Part shown: in pieces, positions 23,800 to 32,849 of the stretch
Layout: the number at the start of each line of letters is the position of its first letter
Numbering within the stretch: position 1 is the first letter of the stretch
DNA from: an uncultured Acidobacteriia bacterium
GTDB lineage: Bacteria > Acidobacteriota > Terriglobia > Bryobacterales > Bryobacteraceae
Direction of reading: 5' to 3'
DNA length: 53,777 bases
Assembly (NCBI GenBank): GCA_903907865.1
Contig: CAIVPR010000159.1
Location: forward strand, 1-53,777
Notes under the pieces: generated by a model
What the model was told of the DNA's origin: nothing
The model's database searches: none
What the model saw: only the letters and a program-made list of their open reading frames with translations
Translations under genes and position numbers: made by a program

Positions 23800-24909
23800 C
23801 TAGTTGTCCCTGCGCTTCAACGTCGGGCGGTCTTCCTGGTCCGTCTTCGGTGCCTTCTCGTCGCCGTTCGAGTCGATCTGGCCATTCGGATTGCGACGCA
23901 ACGTGGGCCGGCCCGCATCCTTCGGATCTTCGACCTTCTTCCGGTTGTGCATCGACATCAGCCGCGACTTCACGTCGTTGAATTCGCTGGTGTTGACCAC
24001 GTACTCCGGCTTGGCCTTCAAATACTTCTGGATGTTGGCCTGCGATGCCTTGATCCGGTCGTCGGTCGGGGGGTGCGAGGAGAACAGCTTCGACATCGTA
24101 CCCGGCTTGCGCCGCTCCTGCGACTGGACCTTCTCGAAGAAGTCGACAAACGCGCCCGGATCGTAACCAGCCTTGTAGATGTATTCGAGGCCCAGCATGT
24201 CGGCCTCGGCCTCGAAGCCACGCTCGAACTTCAGAAATCCGAGCGGCACGAGAAGCCCCATGCCCTGGTAGATACCGTATCCGGCCATACCGCCCAGCAG
24301 GATCATCGGCGCGATGCTGGCGTATTGGACCAGTTGCCCGCGGGTAGCCTGCCTCGTACCGTGCCGTGCGGCCACATGGGCGATCTCATGCGCCATCACG
24401 CCGGCCATTTCGGCCTCGTTGTCCGCATTCTGGATCACGCCGGTGTTGACGAAGAAAAATCCGCCCGGTAGCGCGAACGCGTTGATTTCTTCCGAGTCGA
24501 TCACCTTGATGGTGAACGGCACCTTGGCGTCGGAGTTCCGGACAAGATTCTGGCCGACGCGGTTGACATATTCCGCGATCACCGGGTCGTCGACAATCTT
24601 GGCCTGCCGTTCCACCTCGGTTGCCATCTGCTTGCCGAGCCCGATCTCCTTCTCGATCGAGTAGAAGTTCATGCCCTTGCCGACATCGCGGTTGCCGATT
24701 TCATCCGGGTCCTTCTTGTTTCCGGATTTCTTCTTGGGGGCCTTGTCGGGTTTCGAGGCAGGGGAATCCTGCGTCGGCGGGTCCTGCGCGAGCAGCGGTT
24801 GAACCAGCGAGGGCGAAAGCATCGCGAACAGCGTCGCGTACACGGTGGCCTGGCGCGCGGACCCAAGTACATCCAGCCGAGGCAAATCTGGCAGCGAAGG
24901 AAACTTCAT
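23800..24909 (-). CDS. Exported M48-family zinc metalloprotease, BepA/LoiP-like
   Basis: 369 aa. A signal peptide extends to about residue 42, followed by a Lys/Pro/Asp-rich linker. The catalytic domain has VMAHEIAHVAARHG (His174, Glu175, His178) and the third ligand in FEAEADMLGLEYIYKAGYDP, plus SHPPTDDRI, a common M48 ending. There are no multiple membrane helices, so it is a periplasmic quality-control protease rather than HtpX. A charged C-terminal tail (about 330-369) is low complexity. AGGGAG is upstream of the ATG and a TATACT box is further upstream. Confidence 0.92.
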   Translation of the reverse strand: MKFPSLPDLPRLDVLGSARQATVYATLFAMLSPSLVQPLLAQDPPTQDSPASKPDKAPKKKSGNKKDPDEIGNRDVGKGMNFYSIEKEIGLGKQMATEVERQAKIVDDPVIAEYVNRVGQNLVRNSDAKVPFTIKVIDSEEINAFALPGGFFFVNTGVIQNADNEAEMAGVMAHEIAHVAARHGTRQATRGQLVQYASIAPMILLGGMAGYGIYQGMGLLVPLGFLKFERGFEAEADMLGLEYIYKAGYDPGAFVDFFEKVQSQERRKPGTMSKLFSSHPPTDDRIKASQANIQKYLKAKPEYVVNTSEFNDVKSRLMSMHNRKKVEDPKDAGRPTLRRNPNGQIDSNGDEKAPKTDQEDRPTLKRRDN

Positions 24910-25049
24910 GTTGGAGCCGACTCCCTGAAAAAAGTATAGCGCCGTTTCACCGGGCCCGCGTTCGAGCACTGTGAAATCAATCGGGTATGTTTAGACTACG
25001 CGGCGGCTGTCCGCCTGGTTACGCTTCTTGGGAGTCCGCAGCCACACTG

Positions 25050-26060
25050 TTACCCCACGGCAACACAGATCTTGCCGAAGTGCGCGCCGCTCTCCATGTG
25101 GCGGACCGCTGCCGGAAATTCGCCGAAGTCGAAAGTCCGGTCGATCACCGGCCGGAGTCCCGAAACCGAGATAGCGCGGTTCATCTCCTCGAACATTTCC
25201 CGCGAGCCCACGTAGATGCCCTCCATCTTGATGGATTTGAGGAAGACAGGGCGCGGGTCAATCTCGCCCATTCCGGCAACAATGCCGATCAAGGCGATAT
25301 GCCCCCCGCGCCGGACAGCTTTCAAAGACAATGGTAAGGTTCCCGCGCCTCCCACCTCGACCACATGGTCCACGCCTACGCCTCCTGCTGCCTCCTTGAC
25401 GGGCTTGTCCCACTCCGGCGTGCTTCGGTAATTCACCAATGTCTCGGCCCCCATTTGACGAAGCCGGTCCAGCTTGGCGTCGCTGGAACTAGTGGAAATG
25501 ACCCGCGCGCCCGCCATCAGGGCAAACTGCAGCGCGAAGATCGAAACGCCACCGGTTCCGAGCGTCAATACCGATTCGCCGGGACGCAGGTTTCCCGACC
25601 GGAGCAGCCCGTTCCAAGCCGTGAGAGCGGCGCAGGGCAGGGTAGCGGCCTCGTCGTACGAGAGGTGGTCCGGGAACTTGACGACGCCATCCTGGCTGAG
25701 GCAGACGCGCTCCGCCAACATGCCGCCGATGGAACCGCCCATCGCGGTCGCCGCAGTTGCGTCTGTCGGGCCGCCGTCGATCCAGCCTTGGAAGAACGTT
25801 CCGCAAACCCGGTCTCCCGGCTTGACGCGGGTTACTCCCGCACCCACGGCGAGAACCTCCCCGGCTCCGTCGGAAAGGAGTGTGATCGGAGCTTTGACGG
25901 CGCGGCCGTAGAAGCCCTTGATCACCACAGTGTCGCGGAAATTGAGCGAACAGGCTCGGACGGCCACCAGCACTTGGCCGGGACCAGGCTCGGGTTCCGG
26001 CAGGTCCACCAGACGGACGTTGTCGAGTCCGAAACCATCCACAACTCTCCAAGCTTTCAC
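25050..26060 (-). CDS. MDR-family NAD(P)-dependent alcohol dehydrogenase / quinone oxidoreductase
   Basis: 336 aa from a GTG with GAGAGGAG upstream. The layout is medium-chain dehydrogenase: ACSLNFRDTVVIKGFYG, GDRVCGTFFQGWIDG, LPCAALTAWNGLLRSGNLRPGE and a Rossmann motif LGTGGVSIFALQFA. The catalytic-zinc Cys/His pair and the structural zinc lobe are absent (NFRD replaces a Cys-His-D start), so it is likely a zinc-free reductase acting on enones or quinones. It is divergent from ispH. Confidence 0.88.
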   Translation of the reverse strand: MKAWRVVDGFGLDNVRLVDLPEPEPGPGQVLVAVRACSLNFRDTVVIKGFYGRAVKAPITLLSDGAGEVLAVGAGVTRVKPGDRVCGTFFQGWIDGGPTDATAATAMGGSIGGMLAERVCLSQDGVVKFPDHLSYDEAATLPCAALTAWNGLLRSGNLRPGESVLTLGTGGVSIFALQFALMAGARVISTSSSDAKLDRLRQMGAETLVNYRSTPEWDKPVKEAAGGVGVDHVVEVGGAGTLPLSLKAVRRGGHIALIGIVAGMGEIDPRPVFLKSIKMEGIYVGSREMFEEMNRAISVSGLRPVIDRTFDFGEFPAAVRHMESGAHFGKICVAVG

Positions 26061-26170
26061 TTTGCCGCTCCTCTCCCGGCGTCTGCCGGGTCCCAAAACT
26101 GAATGATATACTTGGGGATAACGCGTATCGGGGACCGGGGGCCGCAAGGGTCGCCCGTCGATCGCACGCC

Positions 26171-27175
26171 GTGTCCAACCACATGCCACTGAAGCAGATC
26201 AACGCCAACACCACCGGGGACAAGAAAATCTACCTGTTGAAGCCGAGAGGCTTCTGCGCCGGCGTCGTGCGCGCCATTGATGTCGTCAAGATCGCTTTGG
26301 GGCTCTACGGGGCACCCGTCTACGTCCGCAAGGAAATCGTCCACAACAAGCACGTTGTGGATGAACTGCGGGACATGGGCGCGGTTTTCGTCGAGGAATT
26401 GGCCGAAGTGCCGGATGGCGGGCGTGCCATCTTCAGCGCCCACGGGGTATCGCCCGAGGTGCGTCGCCAAGGCAAGGTGCGAGGCCTGAACATTATCGAC
26501 GCGACCTGCCCCTTGGTGACCAAGGTGCACTTGGAGGCGGTCAAGTTCGCCCGCGAAGGCTACACGATTGTTCTGATCGGCCACAAGAACCACGATGAGG
26601 TGGTCGGTACTTTGGGCGAGGCTCCGGACAAGATGGTCCTGGTCGAGTCCGTTGCGGACGTGGATGCCCTGCAGATTTCGGATCCGACCCACGTGGCGTA
26701 TCTCACCCAGACAACTCTAAGCCTCGACGAGACACGGGACATCATGGCGCGGCTGTTGGAACGCTTCCCCCTGATTCGCGGACCCAAATCCCAGGACATC
26801 TGCTACGCTACCGAGAACCGGCAGATGGCGGTCAAGGGCGTCGCGCAGTTCTGCGATCTGCTCCTGGTCGTCGGGTCGGCCAACAGTTCCAATTCCAAGC
26901 GGCTTGTCGAGGTTGGACAGAATTACAACGTCAAGTCCTATCTGGTGAACGACTGGGGCGAGGTCAACGCCAGTTGGCTGGAAGGTGTCACCAATGTCGG
27001 GGTCACGGCTGGCGCGTCGGCTCCGGAACATTTGGTGGAACAGATCATCGGAGCGCTCCAGGACGCCGGTTACGGCCAGGTGGAAGAGGTGGAGATGATC
27101 GACGAGGACGTCCGATTCTCGCTGCCGCCCGAACTGGCGAGCGCCGCTCCGCAGTACTACAGCATCAGCCGGTAG
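26171..27175 (+). CDS. ispH: 4-hydroxy-3-methylbut-2-enyl diphosphate reductase
   Basis: 334 aa from GTG 26171 (ATG 26183 is also possible). The last enzyme of the MEP isoprenoid pathway, it reduces HMBPP to IPP and DMAPP using a 4Fe-4S cluster. The three cluster cysteines are in PRGFCAGV (29), DATCPLV (113) and ICYATENRQ (211). HNKHVV and FSAHGVSP hold the substrate-binding histidines. It sits 57 bp upstream of the squalene-hopene cyclase gene, placing isoprenoid supply and hopanoid synthesis together. Confidence 0.97.
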   Translation: MSNHMPLKQINANTTGDKKIYLLKPRGFCAGVVRAIDVVKIALGLYGAPVYVRKEIVHNKHVVDELRDMGAVFVEELAEVPDGGRAIFSAHGVSPEVRRQGKVRGLNIIDATCPLVTKVHLEAVKFAREGYTIVLIGHKNHDEVVGTLGEAPDKMVLVESVADVDALQISDPTHVAYLTQTTLSLDETRDIMARLLERFPLIRGPKSQDICYATENRQMAVKGVAQFCDLLLVVGSANSSNSKRLVEVGQNYNVKSYLVNDWGEVNASWLEGVTNVGVTAGASAPEHLVEQIIGALQDAGYGQVEEVEMIDEDVRFSLPPELASAAPQYYSISR

Positions 27176-27232
27176 GTTTTCCGGCGTTTCGGAACGAAGT
27201 CCCCGCGGCATTCGTAGTTCATCAGAGAGCCA

Positions 27233-29152
27233 ATGACATCAACCCTTCCAGGAAGCGCGGAACTGGCGGTTGCCACGCGCAACTCCATTGAACGCGCCGC
27301 GCAGTTCTTCCTTGGCCTGCAAAAGGACGAGGGGTATTGGTGCGCCTACCTGACCGCCGACACCACGCTGGAGTCGGATTTCATCCTGTTGCAGTTGTGG
27401 CTGCATGCTCCCGACGCGGACGGGTCTTGGAACCCTCCGAACCGTGGCCAGATCGACCGGGCCGTGGCCCGCATCCTCTCGCAACAACTGCCCGACGGCG
27501 GTTTCAACATCTACGCCCAAGGTCCGTCCGAAATCAGCGCGTGCGTCAAGGCGTATTTTGCCTTGCGTGTGGCTGGCCTGTCGATCTACAATCCAAAGAT
27601 TGTCAGTCTGCGCGACCGGATCCTGGCGCTTGGCGGCATCCAGTCGGCCAACAGCTACACCAAGGTCAACCTGAGCCTGTTCGGCCTCTACGCGCGCGAA
27701 GGCACCCCCAGTATTCCGCCGGAGATCCTGCTGGTACCCGGCAAGCTGCTCTACCAGATGTCGTCGTGGACGCGCGCCATCGTCGTTTCGCTCGCCATCG
27801 TCCACGCCCACGACCCGCAGCGTCCGGTTCCGGCCGGGCTGACACTGGACGAACTCTTCGTCCCCGGTAAGAGCGTCCAGTTCGAGGAGCCCGATTCGTG
27901 GCTCAGCTGGCGCAACACGTTCATCAAGTCCGACAAGATCCTCAAGCTCTGGGAACGCTACGGGTTCGCGCGCATCCGTCGCGACGCCCTGCGCAAGTGC
28001 GAGCATTGGATGCTGGAACGGATGAAGTACGCCGACGGCCTCGGCGCGATCTATCCGCCGATGCAGTACTCCATCATGGCGATGGATGTCCTGGGCTATC
28101 CGGCGGACCATCCCGCGCGCGTTGAGGCGCTCCGGCAATTCAATAGCCTGATGGTCGACGACGGCGAGACCCTGTTCTTCCAGCCCTGCTTCTCCCCCGT
28201 TTGGGACACCGCGATCGGCTCCTATGCACTTGGCGAAGCGGGTTACGGGGATGCCCCGCAGGTGACCAAGGCTGTTGATTGGCTTTTGGATCTGGAAATC
28301 CGTCGGCCCGGCGACTGGTCGGTGAAGCGTCCGGACACCGAGCCCTCCGGCTGGGCCTTCGAGTTCCGCAACGACTGGTATCCCGACATCGACGACACCG
28401 CCATGGTGATGCTGGCCTTCCCTCAAATGAAGGCCTCGGACCCGGCCCGCCAGGAAGCGGCGCGCAAACGTGCCATCGACTGGCTGCTGGCGATGCAGTC
28501 CTCAGATGGCGGTTGGGCAGCGTTCGATGTCGACAACAACTGGCAGTTCCTGAACCACGTCCCGTTTGCCGACCACAACGCGATGCTGGACCCCACGTGC
28601 GCCGACATCACCGGCCGTACTTTGGAGGCGCTGGCGGCCAACGGCTTCGACCGCAGCCATCCTGCCGCCAAGCGCGCGATCGACTACCTGCTGCGCGAAC
28701 AACTCCATGACGGCAGTTGGTACGGTCGCTGGGGCGTGGCCTACATCTACGGAACCTGTTTCGCCCTTCGTGGCCTCCGTGCGATGAATGAGGACGACCA
28801 CGAGCCGCATATCCAGCGCGCCAACGAGTGGCTGCGTTCCATCCAGAACTCGGACGGCGGCTGGGGCGAAAGCTGTGCCAGCTACGACAACGACATCTAT
28901 ACCCACGCCCAGAGCACGCCCACACAGACCGCGTGGGCGCTCATGGGTCTCATGGCGGGCGGCGACACCTACTCGTCCAGCGTGCGGAACGGGATCCACT
29001 ACTTGGCTTCCACCCAGCGCCAGGACGGCGGCTGGAACGAGGAGCTCCTTACCGGTACCGGTTTCCCGAAGGTGTTCTACCTGCAGTATCACTACTATCG
29101 CCACTATTTCCCGCTGATTGCGCTGGCGACCTACGCAAAGCTGAACCCGTAG
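27233..29152 (+). CDS. shc: Squalene-hopene cyclase
   Basis: 639 aa, the normal length. It cyclises squalene to hopene at the membrane face. The catalytic acid motif DIDDTAM is at 385-391. Several QW repeats are visible (QKDEGYWCAYL, QSSDGGWAAFD, QLHDGSWYGRWG, QNSDGGWGES, QRQDGGWNEE). Hopanoids stabilise membranes and are frequent in soil Acidobacteria. It follows ispH; no squalene synthase (hpnCDE) is in the window. Confidence 0.97.
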   Translation: MTSTLPGSAELAVATRNSIERAAQFFLGLQKDEGYWCAYLTADTTLESDFILLQLWLHAPDADGSWNPPNRGQIDRAVARILSQQLPDGGFNIYAQGPSEISACVKAYFALRVAGLSIYNPKIVSLRDRILALGGIQSANSYTKVNLSLFGLYAREGTPSIPPEILLVPGKLLYQMSSWTRAIVVSLAIVHAHDPQRPVPAGLTLDELFVPGKSVQFEEPDSWLSWRNTFIKSDKILKLWERYGFARIRRDALRKCEHWMLERMKYADGLGAIYPPMQYSIMAMDVLGYPADHPARVEALRQFNSLMVDDGETLFFQPCFSPVWDTAIGSYALGEAGYGDAPQVTKAVDWLLDLEIRRPGDWSVKRPDTEPSGWAFEFRNDWYPDIDDTAMVMLAFPQMKASDPARQEAARKRAIDWLLAMQSSDGGWAAFDVDNNWQFLNHVPFADHNAMLDPTCADITGRTLEALAANGFDRSHPAAKRAIDYLLREQLHDGSWYGRWGVAYIYGTCFALRGLRAMNEDDHEPHIQRANEWLRSIQNSDGGWGESCASYDNDIYTHAQSTPTQTAWALMGLMAGGDTYSSSVRNGIHYLASTQRQDGGWNEELLTGTGFPKVFYLQYHYYRHYFPLIALATYAKLNP

Positions 29153-29161
29153 CGCCCGGGC

Positions 29162-29187
29162 GGGTGTACCTTGAAACAAGGTACCCC
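29162..29187 (+). terminator. Strong hairpin between shc and rmuC
   Basis: GTACCTTG/CAAGGTAC with an AAA loop is extended by GGG/CCC across one bulged T, giving an 11-bp stem. No T-run follows. It ends 4 nt before the rmuC ATG and hides AAGG in its 3' arm, so it could act as terminator, RNA-processing site or translational brake on rmuC. Confidence 0.55.
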
Positions 29188-29191
29188 GAAA

Positions 29192-30421
29192 ATGTTTTCC
29201 GCTCCCGTAGTTCTGTTCGCCGTCTTGGGGACCCTCGCGTTTGTCGCGCTGCTCGCGCTCAACCTCATGGTTTTGGGCCGCATGCGGGGACGGGACGCGG
29301 CGCAGGATGCTGGCGAATCCCGTCTGCGCGAGGACATTACCCGCACCCAGCGCTACCAGTCGGATGAGAGCCGCGCCCTGCGCGAGGAGATCGCCGCCGC
29401 CATCCAGCGCTCTGGCGAGCGCACCGACCAGCGCTTGGCCGAGATGCGGACATCGCAGCGTGCCGAGTTGGAGCAAATCCGTGCCGTGGTCGACCGCCGC
29501 TTGCAGTCAATCCAGACCGACAATGCGGAGAAACTGGAGCAGATGCGCCAGACGGTGGACGAGAAGCTCCAGAGCACGCTGGAAACACGGCTGGGGGAAT
29601 CGTTCCGGCTCGTGAGCGAGCGATTGGAGCAGGTGCACAAGGGGTTGGGCGAGATGCAGCACCTTGCGTCCGGTGTTGGCGATCTGAAGAAGGTGCTCAC
29701 CAACGTGACCACGCGCGGCGCTTGGGGCGAGGTGCAGCTGGAAACGTTGTTGACGCAGTTGCTCGCGCCGGATCAGTTCGTGCGGAATTTCTCGCCTTCT
29801 GGCACTGGCGAGCGCGTGGAGTTCGCCATCCGCATGCCGGGACAAGGTTCCGGGCCGACTTGGCTGCCCGTCGATGCCAAGTTTCCCTCCGAGGCCTACC
29901 AACGGTTGGTCTTGGCGGCTGAGCGGGGTGATCCGGTGGCGGTGGAAGCCTGTTGCAAGGAACTGGAGACGGTTGTGCGCGTCTGCGCCCGCACGTTCTC
30001 GGGTAAGTATCTGGCACCGCCCCACACCACGGATTTCGGGATCCTGTTTCTGGCGACAGAGGGGCTGTACGCCGAGGCTCTGCGCCGCCCAGGGCTCGCC
30101 GAGTCGGTGCAGCGCGACTACCGCGTCGTGCTGGCAGGTCCCACGACTTTCGCGGCCCTGCTGAACAGTCTGCAGATGGGGTTCCGGACCTTGGCGATCC
30201 AGCAGCGGTCCAGCGAGGTGTGGAAGCTCCTCGGTGACGTCAAGACCCAGTTCGGGAAGTACTCGCAGGTGCTCGACGTCATCCGCAAGCGTCTGGACCA
30301 AGCCACGCAGACGGTGGACGACGCCGCGATTCGCACCCGCGCCATCGAACGCCGCCTCAAGGATGTGGAAACCGACGAGACCGAGGGCGGCAAGGTGATC
30401 CAGATCGCCAACGCGAGCTAG
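29192..30421 (+). CDS. rmuC: DNA recombination protein RmuC
   Basis: 409 aa from ATG 29192; a TTG at 29171 lies inside the hairpin and is unlikely. An N-terminal membrane helix (about 5-27) is followed by a long coiled coil (30-150) and the RmuC nuclease-like domain: TRGAWGEVQLETLL, WLPVDAKFPSEAYQRL, YLAPPHTTDFGILFLATEGLYAEAL and GPTTFAALLNSLQMGFRTLAI. RmuC limits rearrangements at inverted repeats, which is apt in a palindrome-rich genome. The gene converges with the next across 8 bp. Confidence 0.95.
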   Translation: MFSAPVVLFAVLGTLAFVALLALNLMVLGRMRGRDAAQDAGESRLREDITRTQRYQSDESRALREEIAAAIQRSGERTDQRLAEMRTSQRAELEQIRAVVDRRLQSIQTDNAEKLEQMRQTVDEKLQSTLETRLGESFRLVSERLEQVHKGLGEMQHLASGVGDLKKVLTNVTTRGAWGEVQLETLLTQLLAPDQFVRNFSPSGTGERVEFAIRMPGQGSGPTWLPVDAKFPSEAYQRLVLAAERGDPVAVEACCKELETVVRVCARTFSGKYLAPPHTTDFGILFLATEGLYAEALRRPGLAESVQRDYRVVLAGPTTFAALLNSLQMGFRTLAIQQRSSEVWKLLGDVKTQFGKYSQVLDVIRKRLDQATQTVDDAAIRTRAIERRLKDVETDETEGGKVIQIANAS

Positions 30422-30429
30422 CTCCGACT

Positions 30430-30792
30430 TCACGACGTTTGCCGGATATCCAAAACCTTGGAAGTCGTGATCAATTTGTGTTCCGGGTGCCAGAATTCCA
30501 GACGCATCCCGCGTCCAATATATCCCGGCTTGATCATCGATCCGCCCCAGTTCGCCCCACCAATCAGCACTTCCACTGGTTCGGCGCAGTACTGCGGATG
30601 TCCGCTGATGCGTGCGTTCAGTCCGCCGGTCTTGACGATATTGTAGACATGGTGGCGGGTAGAAATCTCCAATGTGGCTCCCGGGGGCAGGTCTCCAAGG
30701 TGCACCCCACCCTCGATCTCCGATTGGACGATGTCGTGGTGGATGGCGGCACTCAGGTTTGGGCTTGCGACGAGGCTGGCTACAGGTGACAT
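30430..30792 (-). CDS. Hypothetical protein, small beta-rich
   Basis: 120 aa, no signal peptide or membrane segment. It has alternating short strands with conserved-looking HHVYNIVKTGG, HPQYCAEPVEVLIGGANWGGSM and MRLEFWHPEHKLITTSKV segments. I do not recognise the family. It is the last gene of a minus-strand run: phosphofructokinase, methyltransferase, then this gene, with gaps of 4 and 11 bp, so it is probably co-transcribed with them. Confidence 0.7.
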   Translation of the reverse strand: MSPVASLVASPNLSAAIHHDIVQSEIEGGVHLGDLPPGATLEISTRHHVYNIVKTGGLNARISGHPQYCAEPVEVLIGGANWGGSMIKPGYIGRGMRLEFWHPEHKLITTSKVLDIRQTS

Positions 30793-30803
30793 ATTCCCTA
30801 CAA

Positions 30804-31595
30804 TTACCTAAGCGCAAACCATATCAAAAAGAGGCCATCCGGCGCAACATCTTCCCAATATGAAAGGAATTCGCTGTGCACGGACGAGCAGTCCCGCCGC
30901 AATAACCGCTCCAATTCGCCCCGCTCGAACCAGCGTTCCCATGCCGGGGTGTTGAAGCGCCCCCAGTGTTCCACGTTCTTATCGATGATGACAAGCTTCC
31001 CTCCCGGTTTCAGTACGCGGCACATCTCGGCCACGGCCTTCTCGATATCCACGGCGTGCTCCAGCGACTCGGTCGTATAAACGCAGTCGAACGAGGCGGC
31101 GGCAAAGGGAAGCTCCGTCATTAGACCGGCCACCTTGCCAATACCGGCGGGTACACTCGCCAGCATGTCCTCCGAAATGTCCAGTCCGCAGATCTTTGCT
31201 CCGGGATTTTGCTCCCGCAGAACCCGGGCGAACCGGCCTTTGCCGCAACCAACGTCCAACACACTTCTATCGGCAAGATCGCCGAAATACTTTAGGAGGG
31301 ATTTTACATGAAGTATGCGGGGGTCGATTGTCGACGGGAAATGCTCCTCGTCGCGGGAGGCCTCGTCGAAACTGCGGCGGATCTCGCGGGCGAGCTCTGG
31401 ATTCAATGGGGTCTGCGGGGGGGACGGGGGCGGGGAAGTGTGCGGAGGAGCCTCCGCGGCGCCGGACCGACCGGTCAGACGCCGCAGAAGCGCAAGCGCC
31501 GCTGGGCGCGGCGCCAAATACCTTGGGAACTCCCGTTCAGCCGGGTCCGGCGGCGTCAACTTGCGCCAGTTCCGCAAGAACGATTTGAGGGACAC
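30804..31595 (-). CDS. Class I SAM-dependent methyltransferase with repeat-derived N-terminus
   Basis: 263 aa. The methyltransferase core starts near residue 75: VLDVGCGKGRFARVL (motif I), GLDISEDML, LPFAAASFDCVYTTESLEH and CRVLKPGGKLVII, as in UbiE/BioC-like enzymes. The substrate is unknown. Residues 11-40 (NWRKLTPPD.., LAPRPAALALL) are encoded by a copy of the ~90-bp repeat that also forms the N-terminus of the hydrolase at 1.6 kb. A Pro-rich linker joins this to the core. The start is 4 bp after the phosphofructokinase stop. Confidence 0.88.
   Translation of the reverse strand: MSLKSFLRNWRKLTPPDPAEREFPRYLAPRPAALALLRRLTGRSGAAEAPPHTSPPPSPPQTPLNPELAREIRRSFDEASRDEEHFPSTIDPRILHVKSLLKYFGDLADRSVLDVGCGKGRFARVLREQNPGAKICGLDISEDMLASVPAGIGKVAGLMTELPFAAASFDCVYTTESLEHAVDIEKAVAEMCRVLKPGGKLVIIDKNVEHWGRFNTPAWERWFERGELERLLRRDCSSVHSEFLSYWEDVAPDGLFLIWFALR
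31485..31566 (-). repeat. Third copy of the 90-bp coding repeat, inside a methyltransferase gene
   Basis: On the minus strand it begins GCGCAAGTTGACGCCGCCGG and ends GCGCTTGCGCTTCTG, roughly 75-80% identical to the units at 1681-1860. It is read in the frame giving APRPAALALL. Confidence 0.8.
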
Positions 31596-31599
31596 GGGT

Positions 31600-32787
31600 T
31601 TACGCCCGGGTCAGGAAGATCGGCAAGCCCAGCTTGTTGGCGTAGGTTGGGCGGTACCGGTCTTTGTTGTACATGTTGTCGACATCGACGGCGCGGGGTC
31701 CGAGCTTCGGATCGGGGATTTCCACCGCCGCATAGACGCCGCCGTTGATGGCCGTCATCTTGCCCGACTCGCCGCGCTGGATCATGTCCGCAGCCATCCC
31801 GGCAAAGGTGGACGCCACCATGCGGTCGACGAAATCCGGCGCGCCGCTGCGCAGATCGTAGGTTAGATCGCTGACGACCGTTTCCTGGCCGGTGATCTCT
31901 TGGATCTTCTCGCTCAGGGCCTCGGCGACGTTCATCTTCTTCCGGTGGCCGTAGCCGTCGGGACGCCCGTATTCCTGAACCTCGTAGCCGAGCCACTCGG
32001 CACCTTCGGAAAGCAGCACCAGCGAGTAGCCCGAGGGGTTGTTCTTCTTGTCCTCGACCAGCATCTTGATGAGCCGTTCGGGATCGACTTCCTTGTACTC
32101 GGGGATGATGCAGCGCATCGAGTTCACATAAGCCGTGTAGAGCGCGGTGTAGCCCGCGTCGCGCCCGAAGATGCGGAACACGCCGATGCGTTCATGCGAG
32201 CCGATGGTGGTGCGCTGGCGGTCGATGGCGTCGGTGGCGCGGTTGACGGCGGTCGAGAAGCCGATGCAGTATTCGGTGTTCCGGACGTCATTGTCCATCG
32301 TCTTCGGAACCGCGATGACCTTGTAGCCGAGACGGTCGAGGTGCGCGGCGTAGCTGAGCGTGTCGTCGCCGCCGATGGCCACGAGATATTCGATCTCCAG
32401 CTTGTCCAGATTCTTGACCGTCTGCGCGGTCATGTCGTAGACGGTCGACGTGACGCCGCGCTTGGTGGTCTGGGAGACGGGGAAGGTGGTGCCGTCGAGG
32501 AACGCCGGCGTCTTCTTCATCTTCAGCGGATTGGTGCGCGAACTGTGGAGCCAGGTGCCGCCGGTGCGGTCGATGTTGCGCGTGTTGTTGCGGTCGAGCG
32601 GACGGACATAGCGTTCGACGCTGGCGGGGTCGTCCCAGTTGAGGTGGGTCAGGCCCTCCCAACCGCGGCGGATGCCGACCACTTCGCGGCCCATTTCACT
32701 TGCCCGGTAAACAACGGTTTTGATGACGGCATTCAGGCCGGGGACGTCGCCGCCGCCGGTCAGGATTCCGATCTTGCCTGCTTTCAT
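31600..32787 (-). CDS. 6-phosphofructokinase, probably PPi-dependent
   Basis: 395 aa. GILTGGGDVPGLNAVI opens the PFKA fold. GGDDT (139-143) and PKTMDND (161-167) form the phosphoryl-donor site. In ATP enzymes the equivalent residues are Gly104 and Gly124 of E. coli PfkA; here they are Asp142 and Lys162, the pair typical of pyrophosphate-dependent enzymes. The protein would then work reversibly in glycolysis/gluconeogenesis with PPi. AGGAG is well placed before the ATG. It is first in a three-gene run with a methyltransferase and a small protein. Confidence 0.93.
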   Translation of the reverse strand: MKAGKIGILTGGGDVPGLNAVIKTVVYRASEMGREVVGIRRGWEGLTHLNWDDPASVERYVRPLDRNNTRNIDRTGGTWLHSSRTNPLKMKKTPAFLDGTTFPVSQTTKRGVTSTVYDMTAQTVKNLDKLEIEYLVAIGGDDTLSYAAHLDRLGYKVIAVPKTMDNDVRNTEYCIGFSTAVNRATDAIDRQRTTIGSHERIGVFRIFGRDAGYTALYTAYVNSMRCIIPEYKEVDPERLIKMLVEDKKNNPSGYSLVLLSEGAEWLGYEVQEYGRPDGYGHRKKMNVAEALSEKIQEITGQETVVSDLTYDLRSGAPDFVDRMVASTFAGMAADMIQRGESGKMTAINGGVYAAVEIPDPKLGPRAVDVDNMYNKDRYRPTYANKLGLPIFLTRA

Positions 32788-32849
32788 TTATGCTCCTGAG
32801 GGGGTTGGTTCAAAGACCATTGTAACGGGCCGGTTTCGGCGGAGCGGCG

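Noticed and set aside
26061-26170. Possible riboswitch or small RNA in the gap before ispH
   Set aside because: Only a weak ATATACT box and a short CGGGTCCC-type repeat were seen; no conserved structure could be recognised.
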